Assembly (NCBI GenBank): GCA_024362935.1
Contig: JANCRA010000030.1
Span: 8,786,096 to 8,850,095 of the forward strand
Source of the DNA: Setophaga petechia
Taxonomy: Eukaryota > Chordata > Aves > Passeriformes > Parulidae
Direction of reading: 5' to 3'
Length of the DNA stretch: 64,000 nucleotides
In this document: piece by piece, positions 44,101 to 60,046 of the stretch
Layout of the letters: every line of letters starts with the position of its first letter
Position numbering within the stretch: the first letter of the stretch is position 1
The notes under the pieces: model-generated
Databases searched by the model: none
What the model saw: the letters and a program-made list of their open reading frames with translations, nothing else
Told to the model about the DNA's origin: nothing
Program-made: the position numbers and the translations under genes

Positions 44101-46930
44101 CAGAAAAGGCTTTTGCAACATGAAGCAGCTTTTTCAGGCAGGAAGAACAGCGGGTTTGACCTTGGAACAGGCCCAGCCCTGCTCTGCAGGTGTCCTCAGC
44201 TGTCCATGCAAAGGGACTGCACTTGCTGGAGGGGTTCAAGAGCAAAGCCCCAAAGCTGCTTTTCCTCACAGAAACCCCCTGGCAGAAGTGAGGAGCAGAT
44301 CCCACCCCAGCTTCCCTCAGGAGGGGATCCCACAGTGCACCCCATATCCCACCTGAGGGCAAACCCAGGAATGCCCTTCTTCCCTTTATCCATCATTTCC
44401 TACAAACCCAGAGGGGCAAACCCAGCAACTCCCTTCTTCCCTTTATCCATCATGTCCTACAAACCCTGAGAGGCAAACCCAGCAACTCTCTTTTTCCCCT
44501 AATCCATCCTTTTATACAAATCCAGAGGGCAAACCCACTAATGCCCTTCTTCCCCTAATCCATCCTTTCCTACAAACCCAGAGGGCAAACCCAGTAACTC
44601 CTTTCTTCCCCTAATCCATCCTTTCCTACAAACCCAGAGAGGAAAACCCAATAACTCCCTTCTGCCCTTTATCCATCATGTCCTACAAGCCCAGAGGGGC
44701 AGAGCAGAGCTGCTCCTGCAGCTCCAGCTGGATCCTGCTCCAGGATCCTGCCCTGCCCGAGCCCTCCCCTGCAGGCAGATGAGATCAGGACAGCTCCTGG
44801 CAGCGGAAATGTTTTCAAAGGTCACATCTGACTCATGAGGAGTGCAGCTCCTCTCCTGCAGGGAAAGAGAGGAGGAGAGCTCAGCCTCCCTGCAGGTTCT
44901 GTCCCCCAGCCATGCTTGGACACCCCAGCCCAGCCAATCTGCCCTGCCAGTCCCCCTGGGCAAATCCTCTGCAGGATTTGCATAAATTTGTCCATAAATC
45001 TGGGGTGCTCACCCATGTGCTCAGCAGTTTTGGGGCCAGCAATGCTTCTTGAGCCACTCGGTAAAGAAATGGCCCCGTGCAAAAAGCACCAAGCAGGGAA
45101 AGGAACCCGAGGGTTGGCGTGGCTGCAGCAGAGCTGGATTTGCTGATGCTGCTTTTCTTTTAAATCCAGGTATTTCTGGAAAGGGGAACTGGAAGAGTCC
45201 ACTGAAATACTGCTGGTAAGTGAACATTCCCTACATCACAAAAATCTCTGTTGCAAAAGGCCCCAAGGGTGGCACCAATCTGCTGGGTTTGGGACCATCC
45301 CTAGGAGGGGAGGAGCCCTGGGAGAGCTCCTGTCACACCCTGGCCATGATGGGAGAGCTCCTGTCACACCCTGGCTGTGCATGGAGAGCTCCTGTCACAC
45401 TCTGGATGTGTATGGAGAGCTCCTGTCACACCCTGGCCGTGCATGGAGAGCTCCTGTCACACTCTGGATGTGTATGGAGAGCTCCTGTCACACCCTGGAT
45501 GTGTACGGAGAGCTCCTGTCACACCCTGGCCATGCATGGAGATGTATGGATGTGCATGGAGAGCTCCTGTCACACCCTGGATGTGCATGGAGAGCTCCTG
45601 TCACACCCTGGCCATGGTGGGGGAGCTCCTGTCACACCCTGGATGTGTATGGAGAGCTCCTGTCACACCCTGGATGTGCATGGAGAGCTCCTGTCACACC
45701 CTGGATGTGTATGGAGAGCTCCTGTCACACCCTGGATGTGTATGGAGAGCTCCTGTCACACCCTGGATGTGTATGGAGAGCTCCTGTCACACCCTGGCCG
45801 TGCATGGAGAGCTCCTGTCACACCCTGGCCATGGTGGGGGAGCTCCTGTCACACCCTGGATGTGTATGGAGAGCTCCTGTCACACCCTGGATGTGCTGGA
45901 GAGCTCCTGTCACACCCTGGATGTGTATGGAGAGCTCCTGTCACACCCTGGATGTGTATGGAGAGCTCCTGTCACACCCTGGCCGTGCATGGAGAGCTCC
46001 TGTCACACCCTGGCCATGGTGGGGGAGCTCCTGTCACACCCTGGATGTGTATGGAGAGCTCCTGTCACACCCTGGATGTGCTGGAGAGCTCCTGTCACAC
46101 CCTGGCTGTGCATGGAGAGCTCCTGTCACACCCTGGTTGTGCATGGAGAACTCCTGTCACACCCTGGTTGTGCTGGAGAGCTCCTGTCACACTCTGGCCA
46201 TGGTGGGGGAGCTCCTGTCACACCCTGGTTGTGCTGGAGAGCTCCTGTCACACCCTGGCTGAGCTGCACACCAAGACCCCTCCATCCCCTCACATCTCCC
46301 CTGGGGTTTGTTCTGATTTTTTTTACTCTCCACAGTTGGTGAAAACAAGGACGTCCAAAATAGGGGAATTGTCCAACTACGTCAGGTGAGGCTCTGGCTC
46401 CACAGGAGCACTGGGTGTCCCATCCAAGGTAGGCTGTCACCTCCTGCTCCAGCTTTGGGTGTTCCTTGAGCCCCATCCCACCCAGAGGGGGTTAAGTTCT
46501 CCTGCTGCATCTCACAAGCCAGAAAAACCCAGAGATGGCACCAGCAAAAAGGAAAAGGTGGCAGAAATATCAACTGCTGGGCTGGATTCGAGGAGGGATT
46601 CTCCTCCTCGCACCGGTTATCATTCCCTGGCAGGATTTCCTGCAGCTCCCGAGCACGGAGCGCTCTCAGCTTGGGGCCAGGCCCGGCAGTGTGCGGTGAG
46701 CCCAAACTCAAAGCAGAATTCCCACGTGGCAGAAAGGAACCGCGGGGGCTTTGAAGTGCGGGAGGGCCGGGCAGGGCTGCAGCGGCTTCCTGACTCCGCT
46801 CCTCCTCCGCGCCTGTTTCCACTTTAGATCCATCCATCCCTTTGAAATCCCCGAGATCATCAGCCTGCCCATCGAGCAGGGCAACCCTGCCTACCTCCGC
46901 TGGATAGAGGAGAACGTCCCACGGCACTGA
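38189..46930 (+). CDS. CUTAL: CutA-like protein (CUTAL), intact six-exon gene
   Basis: The CutA family forms very stable ferredoxin-like trimers. Bacterial members are linked to divalent cation tolerance, and the vertebrate paralogue CUTA to acetylcholinesterase processing and anchoring. Exons are 38189-38269, 40741-40889, 43743-43802, 45170-45215, 46336-46385 and 46828-46930; all phases agree, giving 162 residues. A hydrophobic N-terminal segment (about 28-45, [18 protein letters not shown]) suggests a signal anchor. The CutA core follows: [73 protein letters not shown] and YLRWI. This position, between PSMD5 and PHF19, matches the human pseudogene CUTALP, so this is the functional locus rather than CUTA itself. 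The symbol follows that inference. Introns 1, 3 and 4 carry minisatellites. Confidence 0.93.
38274..38900. repeat. GGATGGACA-type minisatellite with (GGAT)n core, CUTAL intron 1
   Basis: Variable units built on GGATGGACACGGGGATGG and ACAGGGATGGGATGGAC start within five bases of the CUTAL exon 1 donor. A pure (GGAT)n tract sits at about 38,360-38,425. Minus-strand frames rich in histidine, proline and serine run over it but represent only the repeat. Confidence 0.92.
40339..40630. repeat. 91-93-bp tandem repeat, three copies, CUTAL intron 1
   Basis: CACTCACCTGAGCATCCTCA, CCTTCATCCAATTGAACTG and TTAAATTGAATTAATTCAAT recur with starts 90-93 bases apart. The array ends about 110 bases before the exon 2 acceptor. 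Confidence 0.85.
40935..41130 (+). mobile_element. CR1 LINE fragment, plus orientation, CUTAL intron 2
   Basis: GGGGCTGCCCCATCCCTGGC, AGGGTTTGAGGCCAGGTTGG, GGTGTCCTAACCACGGCAG and GGTCCCTCCCAAGCCAAACC followed by ATTCTGGGATTT align with the CR1 3' region. It starts about 45 bases after the exon 2 donor. Confidence 0.8.
43121..43383. repeat. 65-bp tandem repeat, four copies, CUTAL intron 2
   Basis: Four copies of TTCTATCTGGGCTTCAGCTT, TCTAGGATATTTTGGGTTG, AAAACCTTGATGTTTTTAAT at exact 65-base spacing are almost identical, so the array is young. Confidence 0.93.
44345..44700. repeat. About 58-bp tandem repeat, six copies, CUTAL intron 3
   Basis: The words CAAACCCAGCAACTCCCTTC, TTCCCTTTATCCATC and TCCTACAAACCCAGAG recur about six times. 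Copies are moderately diverged. Confidence 0.85.
45310..46262. repeat. 31-bp minisatellite filling CUTAL intron 4, about 30 copies
   Basis: Units of GGAGAGCTCCTGTCACACCC plus TGGATGTGTAT fill 85 percent of the 1,120-base intron. Because 31 is not a multiple of three and the unit lacks stop codons in plus frames, all three plus frames stay open for 290-390 codons. Larger-order patterns (a unit with CCATGGTGGGG recurring) are visible. Confidence 0.95.
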
Positions 46931-49721
46931 GTGCGGCTCATTTTTGGGGAGCGGCTCGTTTTTGGGGAGTAATAAGGCAGCTTTTATCTTCTGGGGTTTG
47001 CTGTGACACGGGAGCTCGGGATTGGGAAGGCTCCGCTCCTCTGCCTGCCCCGGGAGCGCTGGGCAGGATGAGCTGGGGAAGCTCCGCCTGCACCCAAAGC
47101 TGTGCGTGAGGATGCGGAGATGGCTCTGTCCGGACACTCGGGGCCGCCTCGGGCTGTCGGCAGCGAATTCCAGCCGGGAGCCGTGGCCTGGCAGTGCCGT
47201 GTGTCCCCACAGCCAGCCCTGACCTGCCTGGCCCCCCAGCATCCTGCCCAGTGTGCCCCGATGTGCCTGGCCGGGGCCGCAGCATGGGCCGGGCACCCCC
47301 TCCCCTGGCGGCTCAGCCCTGCAGGGCCCGGGGAAGCTGCAAAGCCCAGCAAAACCCAGCAAAACCCAGTTAAACCCCAGCAAAGCCCAGCAAAGCCCAG
47401 CAAAGCCCAGCAAAACCCAGTTAAACCCCAGCAAACTACAGCAAACCCCAGCAAACCACAGCAAAGCCCAGAAAAACCCAGTTAAACCCCAGCAAACCCC
47501 AGCAAACCCCAGAAAAACCCAGCAAAGCCCAGAAAAACCCATCAAAACCCAGCAAACCCCAACAAAACCCAGCAAACCCCAACAAAACCCAGCAAACCCC
47601 AACAAAGCCCGGCAAACCCCAACAAACCTCAATAAACCCCAGCAAAACCCAGCAAAATCCAGCAAACCTCAACAAAACCCAGCAAACTACAGCAAAACCC
47701 AGCAAAACCCAGCAGGATACAGCCCTCGCTGTCACAGGGAGCTGGGATGAGCTGGGTGGGCCAGGTCAGGGAGCCCAGGTGCCAACAGGACCGTGGCACT
47801 GCCCTGGCACTGTGTCCCTACCCCACCTGAGCTGAGCTTTGTAACAGGATCCTCACGTTCATGGTTTCTGGGACATAATTTAAGGGACATTTTTGGGGTA
47901 TTTATGTGATTGGGAAGGGAATAAATGGGAGTTTCTTACCTGGGCAGGAGGAAAGGCCTGTCCTGGGCTTGCACAGCTCACCTGGCACAGAGCACAGCCC
48001 AGCAGCACAACCTGTGCTGGGCACTGGGCACCCCAACCCAATAATCCTCACACTACAGAAAAACAGTGACTTTGAAAAAAAACCCACTTTTTAATTGTAC
48101 ATCAGACATATTAATTACAACTCGGGTATAACAAGAGGTGCTTACAAGCAGCAACCTGAACTCAGAAATCAGAAGGTGCACAGAGTTGTTATAATCTCTA
48201 TTACAGCGAATGCAAAATATACTCTGCAACAAAAATACTTTTAAAGGCTCCACATTCAATTCTCTGCAAGAAGCCAGGAGAGGAGGAGGAGAGGGAACAG
48301 AGAGGGAGCAGAGAGGAGCCAGGGCCAGATCCTGTGGGTGCTCCCATTGGCATAACCCTGCTCAGCCCTGGCACAGCTCTTGGCAGCCCCTTGGAAGGGC
48401 TCCATAGGCACTAAGAAAGGGAAATATTTGAAGTGATCCTTCAAGGACAAAGCTAAGGCAGGACAGGCAGTTCTCCAGCTGCTGGACCCCTCCCTGCCTG
48501 GGATGGGGAGACCTGGCAGCCCCTCTCCCAAAAGGACAGGGACACTGCTCTGGAGGAGCTGAGATCCCACAAGCACAGGTAGGACAGGACCCCACAGCCC
48601 AGCATGGCCCACCCTCCATCCCCTGGGACAGCCACAGTGGGATGGGGAGAGAGGAGGAGGACATTAAAAATACCTCTCTGTCTCTCTAAAGGATAAAAAT
48701 CTAACACATCTATCTGATACTGGAATCTTTTAAAAAGCCAACTGCTCTGCTCCTGCCCAAGCTGGCAGTATTGCTTTGTTAAAGGAGGGGCTGCTCCTTC
48801 TCTCCTGCAGACAAACCAAGCCCAGTGCTCACAAACATCAGCACGAGACAGGCACAGCCAGGAGGCCACAGGGATGGACACAGGGGTGGCCACAGGGACC
48901 CCAGTACAGCCCCTGTCCCGCGGTCCTCCTCAGCCTTTTTTGGTTTCTCTGTTGGTTTGGCACATTTGGGATGAAGATTCCTGTAGAAACAAAGGCCTTG
49001 GGCTCTGCTCTGTGCAGTGCCCGTGGTGGTTTTAAGGCAAAGGAGGATTTTTTTGGACGATCTCTTCAAGATCATGATTGTCAGAGCAGGGAGGTGAAGC
49101 TGGTGCAGCAGCACACTCAGTCCAGGCTGTGGGGTGAGAGCCCACCTGCCCCATGGCTGCAACAGCCACGCCTGGGCTGGCTTTGGGGCATTTTCCTCCC
49201 ATAGAAAGCAAACCACATTCCTTCAATGAATGGATTCAGGATGAGGTGGAAAACCCGAGTTTCCCGAGGGCACAGGGATGAGCTGTGAGAGCCCAGGGAT
49301 GAGGAGGGGTTGGTGTTTGGGCAGCAGGAGCCCCTCGAGGCTGTGCCAGGCACAGGTCGAGGTCCCCCTGTGTGAGCAGGGTGTGAGGTGCCCCCCAAGC
49401 TGCTGCTCCAGCTGCGCCAGGGGGACCCTTCTGGAAGGGCCGGACCCCCTCAGTGCTCTGAGCACCGCCGGGCTCCATCAGCAGGGCACGGCTGGGCCAC
49501 GCTCTGCATAAACACAGCCGAGGAACTAAAAATCGTTAACATTAAAAAAATAGCGTGTCAAGAGTGTCAGGGCTTCAGGTTTCACTCCTGGGCAGCCCTG
49601 CCTGCCTGGGCGCTGCCTCCATCCGCGGGGAGGGACCAGCACCTCTCCTGTGCCTCGGGCTTCCCCAGCAGCCCGATCTGCTCTGCTCTGGCTCCGGGAG
49701 AGGTTCGGGGGCTGGCGGGGC
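46931..49721. other. CUTAL-PHF19 tail-to-tail region (3' UTRs)
   Basis: No gene was recognised between the two stop codons. The region contains a 10-bp repeat (47.34-47.72 kb), a candidate AATAAA for CUTAL at 47,920-47,925, and, for PHF19 on minus, an ATTAAA at about 48,088-48,093. The 3' UTR lengths are inferred. Confidence 0.5.
47340..47722. repeat. 10-11-bp repeat (CAGCAAAACC)n downstream of CUTAL
   Basis: Irregular tandem units CAGCAAAACC, CAGCAAAGCC and CAGTTAAACCC continue for about 380 bases within 410 bases of the CUTAL stop codon. It is purine/C-rich and low complexity; it may lie in the 3' UTR. Confidence 0.92.
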
Positions 49722-54948
<5,227 letters not shown>

Positions 54949-55671
54949 CGGCGCAGCCTGCAGGGGACACACACGCTGTCACCTGCGCTCCCGGCACGGC
55001 ATCGGCCGGCGCAGCATCCCTGAGCGTTGTGGCCGGCAGGACCGAGCCTGGAGGCGGCTCTGCCCCACCAGCAGGGGCTCAGGACGCTGCAAAGCAGAGC
55101 CGCTGGGACGGTTCCTTTCCACGAAATCCAAGGAGCGGCCAAAAATCTTTTGCTGCTGGTGAACAAGAGGGATTTAACCCCCGACAGGCTCCCACAGCAG
55201 CGGGACACGCCACAGGTCCGCGTGGTTCCCTTCTGGGAAGGGGCGCATAAGGAATAAAAGCTTTAAATGTACTGTGATTTTAAAATCACGATTTCCGCGC
55301 AGTTTTGCGGGCTCCCAAACCTCCGGGACTGCTGCAGGAGCAGGGATGTGCCAGCACCACCCACAGCGAGCGAACCCAGGCGGCCAAATGTCACCGCCAC
55401 GAGGTTTGGGGTGCAGGAGGCAGAGAAACCACCCACAGCAGAGCTGCGAACCCCAAGGACACCACGCAAACGACTCGAAAGGGACTTTTCTCCCCTTGGC
55501 GCTCCCGTCACGGCCACACGCGTGGCCTCACGGCACCACGCGTGTCCCGGCGCCGCGGATCGCGACACGAGCCCGCTCTGCCCGGCCCTGCCATCCGGGA
55601 GGACTCTCCCGCTCCCCGAGAGCCCCGGGACGGGCAGAGCGATCCCGCTCCCGGCGGAGCCCGGCGCTCAC

Positions 55672-56183
55672 CAGCCGCGACACCGCGGGGTCCCCGCGTG
55701 GGAGCGCGTCCGAGCGCGGTGCCGGCTCCGCTCCGCGTCCCCGGGGCTCCCGCAGACCCCCGCGCTTCCCTCCGCCCCCGCCGCTCCCCTCCCGGGGCTC
55801 CGCCGCTCTCCCCGCGGCCCCGCGGACACGTGCGGGAGCGCCCACGCCGCTCCGGTGCCGGGCAGCAGCGGGACCGCGTCCCCCGCGCCCCGGTGGCACC
55901 TGCCGGGGGTGGCCGCGGGCAGCCCCGAGCGGCGGCCGCGGCCCCGCCGCCATTGGCTCATTCAAAGGCGGCCGCGGCGCCTCCGCCCGCCCGTCCCGCC
56001 CGTCCCGCCCGTCCCGCGCGGTGCCCGCGGCGGGGCCGGTGCCGCCCTTACCGCGGTGCCCCCGGCGCGCTCAGCGGGCGCTCGGGGCGCGGGCCCGGGG
56101 GGCTGCGGGGCGCGGCGGGGGCCGGGCGCGGGGCGCCATCTTCCCGCGCTTCCCCCGCGCTCCCGCCGGCATTGACGTCCCGG
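55672..56183 (-). promoter_or_regulatory. PHF19: PHF19 CpG-island promoter and noncoding first exons
   Basis: A CpG island covers about 55.5-56.2 kb. Two 5' splice sites on the PHF19 strand could each join the acceptor at 54,957 (CCTGCAG|GCTGCGCC, nine bases before the ATG): GCG|GTAAGG with exon end at 56,052, and CTG|GTGAGC with exon end at 55,672. A CCAAT box in sense orientation (GAGCCAATGG, near 55,950) would serve the second. TGACGTCC, a CRE half-type site, is at 56,173-56,180. Exon starts are not visible. Confidence 0.6.
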
Positions 56184-59100
56184 TTATGCAATTAGCGGGG
56201 CCGCCCCCGCCGCCTCCCACGGGTCCGGTCCCACCGCAGCGCAGCGCATCCCCGCGGCACCCACCGGCACCGCACGGCAAGGACCGGACCGGCACGGCAC
56301 ACAGCGGCACCGACCGGCACGGCACGGACCGAACCGGACCGGACTGGCACCGACCCACTGGCGGGACACGGACCGGCAGCGACCGGACTGGCACCGACCG
56401 ATCGGCATGGACTGGCATCGATAGGAACCGAGCGGACCGGGCCGGCAGGGCGCGTCCCGGCTCGGCACATCCCGGTGCTCCGGAGAGCGCGGGCGGCATC
56501 GCCGGGGCCGGGACGGGGCACCCAGGGTCGGCCACGCACCCACCGCCCGTGGAGAGGCACCGTCACCCTCTGCCACACGCGGGACGTCCCCGCTGTCCCC
56601 TCGAGCCGCGGCTGCGGCCGGGGAAGGGCTTCCCCCGGTGCCCCGGGGCCGGGGGCGGGCAGGGGGTGGGATGCGGGCAGTGCCTGCGCAGCCTTGCCCC
56701 GAGAGGGAACGACCTGTGCTCGCCGGGATTCCTGGAAGCGGGAGCAGCCTTTCAGCCTTTCTCTGAATCTCACAGAGAGAAATCAGTCGCTGTAAAAATG
56801 CTTCGGTCGGTGCCAAGAAGAAATCTGTAGGATTCGGTGTTTGTTGGAAAGCGATGCTGGAAAAGCAATGTTTTCCAGGCGGCTCGGGCCATAGGAGAGC
56901 TGATTCCCAGTGCGGGGTCGGGGCCAAGCAGAGTCCGTTCGGCTTTTCCTGCCCGTGATGGATGCGGCCCCGGGAGCTGGGGCTCAGACGAGTCACAAAG
57001 CTCGAGCTGCAGGCGAGCAGCGCCCGGGGAGAGCGGCACGGCCCGGGCTGAGCCTCCCTTTCAGCGCCCGGCACGCGGGAATCATTTATTTAATCAACCT
57101 TTTCCCATAAAACAGTGGTGCCAGAGTGCTGCACCTGCGGAGGGGTCGGGAAAGGCGATTCCCTGAGCCGCGGGTCCGGCACGGCCGCCCCGCCGCTCCC
57201 TGTGCGGGGCTGCGTGAGAAAAACCCTGTGTGCCAAGTGTGCCACGCCGAGCCGAGCCGTGCCCCTGAGCAGCCCCGGGCCCCAGCTCCCCGTGAGTCAC
57301 ACCGGGATCGGCGTGAGTCACCTCGGGACTAAAATAACCCACACAACCCTGGAGGAGCCCCGCTGCTCGCTCCGTGCCCCGGGGCTGCTGCCTTTGCCCG
57401 AAATGCCCGGGATTGCTGCGCTCCGGGGACAGCGCTCCTGTCGCAGCCTGTCCCGGGGGCACCGGGGGAGCAGCTCCCTCCTCCCGGCCCCGCGGGCGAT
57501 GTGCGCTCGCCGCAGGAATGCGGATGGAGCGACACGGAAATCAGAGCTGGATCGAGTTCACCGGGGGTGTACGCAGGGAGAACCCGACTGAAACCCTTCC
57601 ACACGGAGAGAGAGCACGGGAACATCGCGGTGGGGCAAAAGTCTCCAATAAAAATGAAAAAAAAAAACCAGAATTTGAGATGTATTCTGTGTTTTCTAGT
57701 AACATAATTACAGCAACATAAAGCAGATTTAACTCTGGTTTCTTTGCAGGTGCTTCTGTCACAGCATCCAGCAAGCCTGGCATCAGATCGCACTGCAGTG
57801 AGCTACTGGGTGCTGCCCTTCTCCTCCTCTTCCTCCTCATCTTCCTTTCTCCTCTCTTTCCTTCTCTTCATCCTCCTCTTCCTCCTCTGGATACCCACCT
57901 GGCAATCCTGTGATACCCCATTTCTGTGGCACTGTGGGACGGCGGTCCCTGGCAGATGCTGGGGCTGTGACAGCACTGGAGCAGCTGGACACTGGTTCGG
58001 CACCCAAGGGTGCCCCTCTGTGCTGGAGCAGGGCAGGAGTACCCGGCCGGTAAAAGCAGATTATTCTGTAAGCAAGGGAACAGAAATGAACGAGAGCCCC
58101 AAAAGCGGCCAAAGCCGAGGGCAGCAGCCCCACACCCTCCTCGGCCAGCGAGTGGAGCCAGCACAACTCCAGGGCAAGGCTATGGAATTCCCAAAAAACC
58201 CAGCTTTTGCAGAAGGATTTGAATGGAGCCCCGTGTAGATAACTACTCCAAACTCCAATTTTTTTTCCTTAAAACCTTTTGCTCGCTCCCCCACACCCTG
58301 CCCTTGCCGAGGGGAGGTGCTTTCCCCCTTGCACGGGGATGGAGCACCCGGGAATGTCGGCCCGGGCTGGAGCAGAGCCTGCGGGGAGAGCGGGGCGAGC
58401 AGCTCCCAGCGCTGCCTCTGCTTTGAAAACTGCCCAGAAATCGCTGCAGCCTCTTTTCACAGTGTTTTTCTTTCTTTGAAAACAGGAGTGGGAGGAGGGG
58501 TTGGATGTTGGCGTGTAGCCTTGGAGACCGAAGCCGAGGAATATTGAATGGAAACCCAAACACGGAGCTCCCGGGAGCTCCAGGCCTGGCGCGGAGATCG
58601 GAGCTGCGGGAGCGGCTCTCGCTGGCCCCGGGGGCTCCCATGGGTGGGCGACCCTGAGCGGCTCCCAGGGGCCACTTCCAGCTGGAGGAGCAGCCGGTTC
58701 CATGGCACATCCCTGACAATAGGGGCGGCTCCCACAAGTTGGTCATTCCCTCCTCTTCCCTCTGCTCCGAGGGTCTCAACCCCACTGGAGCCACCTGAGT
58801 GACCAACACAACCAGTTCAGGCCATCATTTGGAGTTCTTTCCCTGTCCTGAACAAGGGCTTATAAGCCAAAAATTTGCCTGTTTTTGTTTTTATTTTGGT
58901 TTTTTTTTGGTTTTTTTACTCAGCTTTTTTAGCCCATTAAAAATATTTTTAAAAGTTCCCTCCAAACCTTGTCCTTGACTATTTCAGACCGTCTTAGCTG
59001 TAGGAGCATTTTGACTCTTTGCCAACCTGGCCATTAAACACGGAGCAAACGCTGCTGATTTAACTCCCTCAAAGTCTCCTTGATTTTTCTGCCTCGTTTG

Positions 59101-59740
59101 GTTTGATCCAGACACAATCACACAGGAATGATTTGCTGGATCAGAGAACTCTTGATATGGCCCCGATTCCAGCTCCTTTCAGCGCCAGCCACTTCCTCAC
59201 CGAGCCGCTTCTGCTGCTGAGGGTCCGGGAGAGGAAAATCGGGAAGAGCCGGGCTGGGAGCAGAGCCCCGAGCCTGGAAAGGGGATCCGGGGATTCCTCC
59301 AGCTCCGGCCGAGCCTCGCAGGGCTCCTGGAGCCCTTGCAGGGATGGAAATGCCCTCGGGAGAGAGCCTGGGCTCCGAGGGGTGCCTGCATCCTCAGAGC
59401 AGATCAGGCTGAGATCTGGCTGCTCGCTGCCGGCTGTACCTGTCAAAGGAGGAGCTCTGGGCATCGGGTTTCGTGTCTGTTTGTTTATTTAGCACGGATT
59501 TGATCCATATCCGTCCTTTTTTTTAATCTGTGGGCTCTGTTGAAGAGCCTGGAAGTGCTCTCCCTGCTAGGCAGGTCTGAGGGAAATAGAGATGCTCTGA
59601 GCATTTCCAACAGGATCCTCCTTTCCCCAGAAAGAAGGAAAGGAAACAGCAAGGAAGGAAAGTGTAGCACAGCTCAGCTGTTTCTGTAACATCTCCAAGC
59701 TGCTCAATTCCCTATCTGACAGTGAAATAAAACACCAAGC
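56184..59740. other. PHF19-TRAF1 intergenic region
   Basis: No recognisable gene. The left third is GC-rich with a degenerate ACCGGCACGG-type repeat at 56.24-56.46 kb; two copies of CGTGAGTCAC lie at 57,291-57,300 and 57,312-57,321; a C/T-rich stretch with (TCCTCT) words is at 57.81-57.89 kb. Open frames here lack family resemblance. Confidence 0.55.
56240..56460. repeat. Degenerate GC-rich repeat (GGACCGGCAC words)
   Basis: Short words CACCGACCGGCACGG, ACCGGACCGGACTGGCACCG and CGATCGGCATGG recur irregularly every 10-25 bases just upstream of the PHF19 promoter. It is an old minisatellite or simple CpG repeat. Confidence 0.65.
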
Positions 59741-59759
59741 CTTTTCCAAGTTAGTTAGC

Positions 59760-59765
59760 TTTATT
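59760..59765 (-). terminator. TRAF1: Candidate TRAF1 polyadenylation signal
   Basis: TTTATT on plus gives AATAAA on the TRAF1 strand, 282 bases beyond the stop codon at 60,047, in AT-rich DNA. It gives a plausible short 3' UTR. Confidence 0.5.
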
Positions 59766-60046
59766 TAGGAAATAAATAAAATCATAAGAAAATATCAATG
59801 ATTGTAATAAATACAGCACTTGTCAAAGTGATACAGAGAGGAGAAGCATAATCTATTTAGGTAAATTACTCCAACACTCTGTCCCTGAAAGAACATTTGA
59901 AAGGTGGAATAGAGGAAAATACACAGAATATCCAGTTCCTTCCCAAACAAACCTTGATAAACATTTGTTTATGGGGTGGGTGTTTTTGAAATGCGATGTT
60001 TTATCACAACTAATTGTTTTAAAGGCCAGCCACACCTCAGGAGCTG

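Noticed and set aside
45220..46389. 389-codon plus frame
   Set aside because: It is the 31-bp array in CUTAL intron 4; the true exons at 45,170-45,215 and 46,336-46,385 are read in the CutA frame.
46382..47735. 427-codon minus frame with a hydrophobic repeat (LLGFAG, CWVLLGF)
   Set aside because: It looks like a membrane protein but is only the reverse reading of the (CAGCAAAACC)n repeat.
57744..58238. 164-codon plus frame with a hydrophobic stretch
   Set aside because: The hydrophobic part is a C/T-rich repeat translation (poly-Ser then Leu); no signal of a real gene, and no splice partner found.
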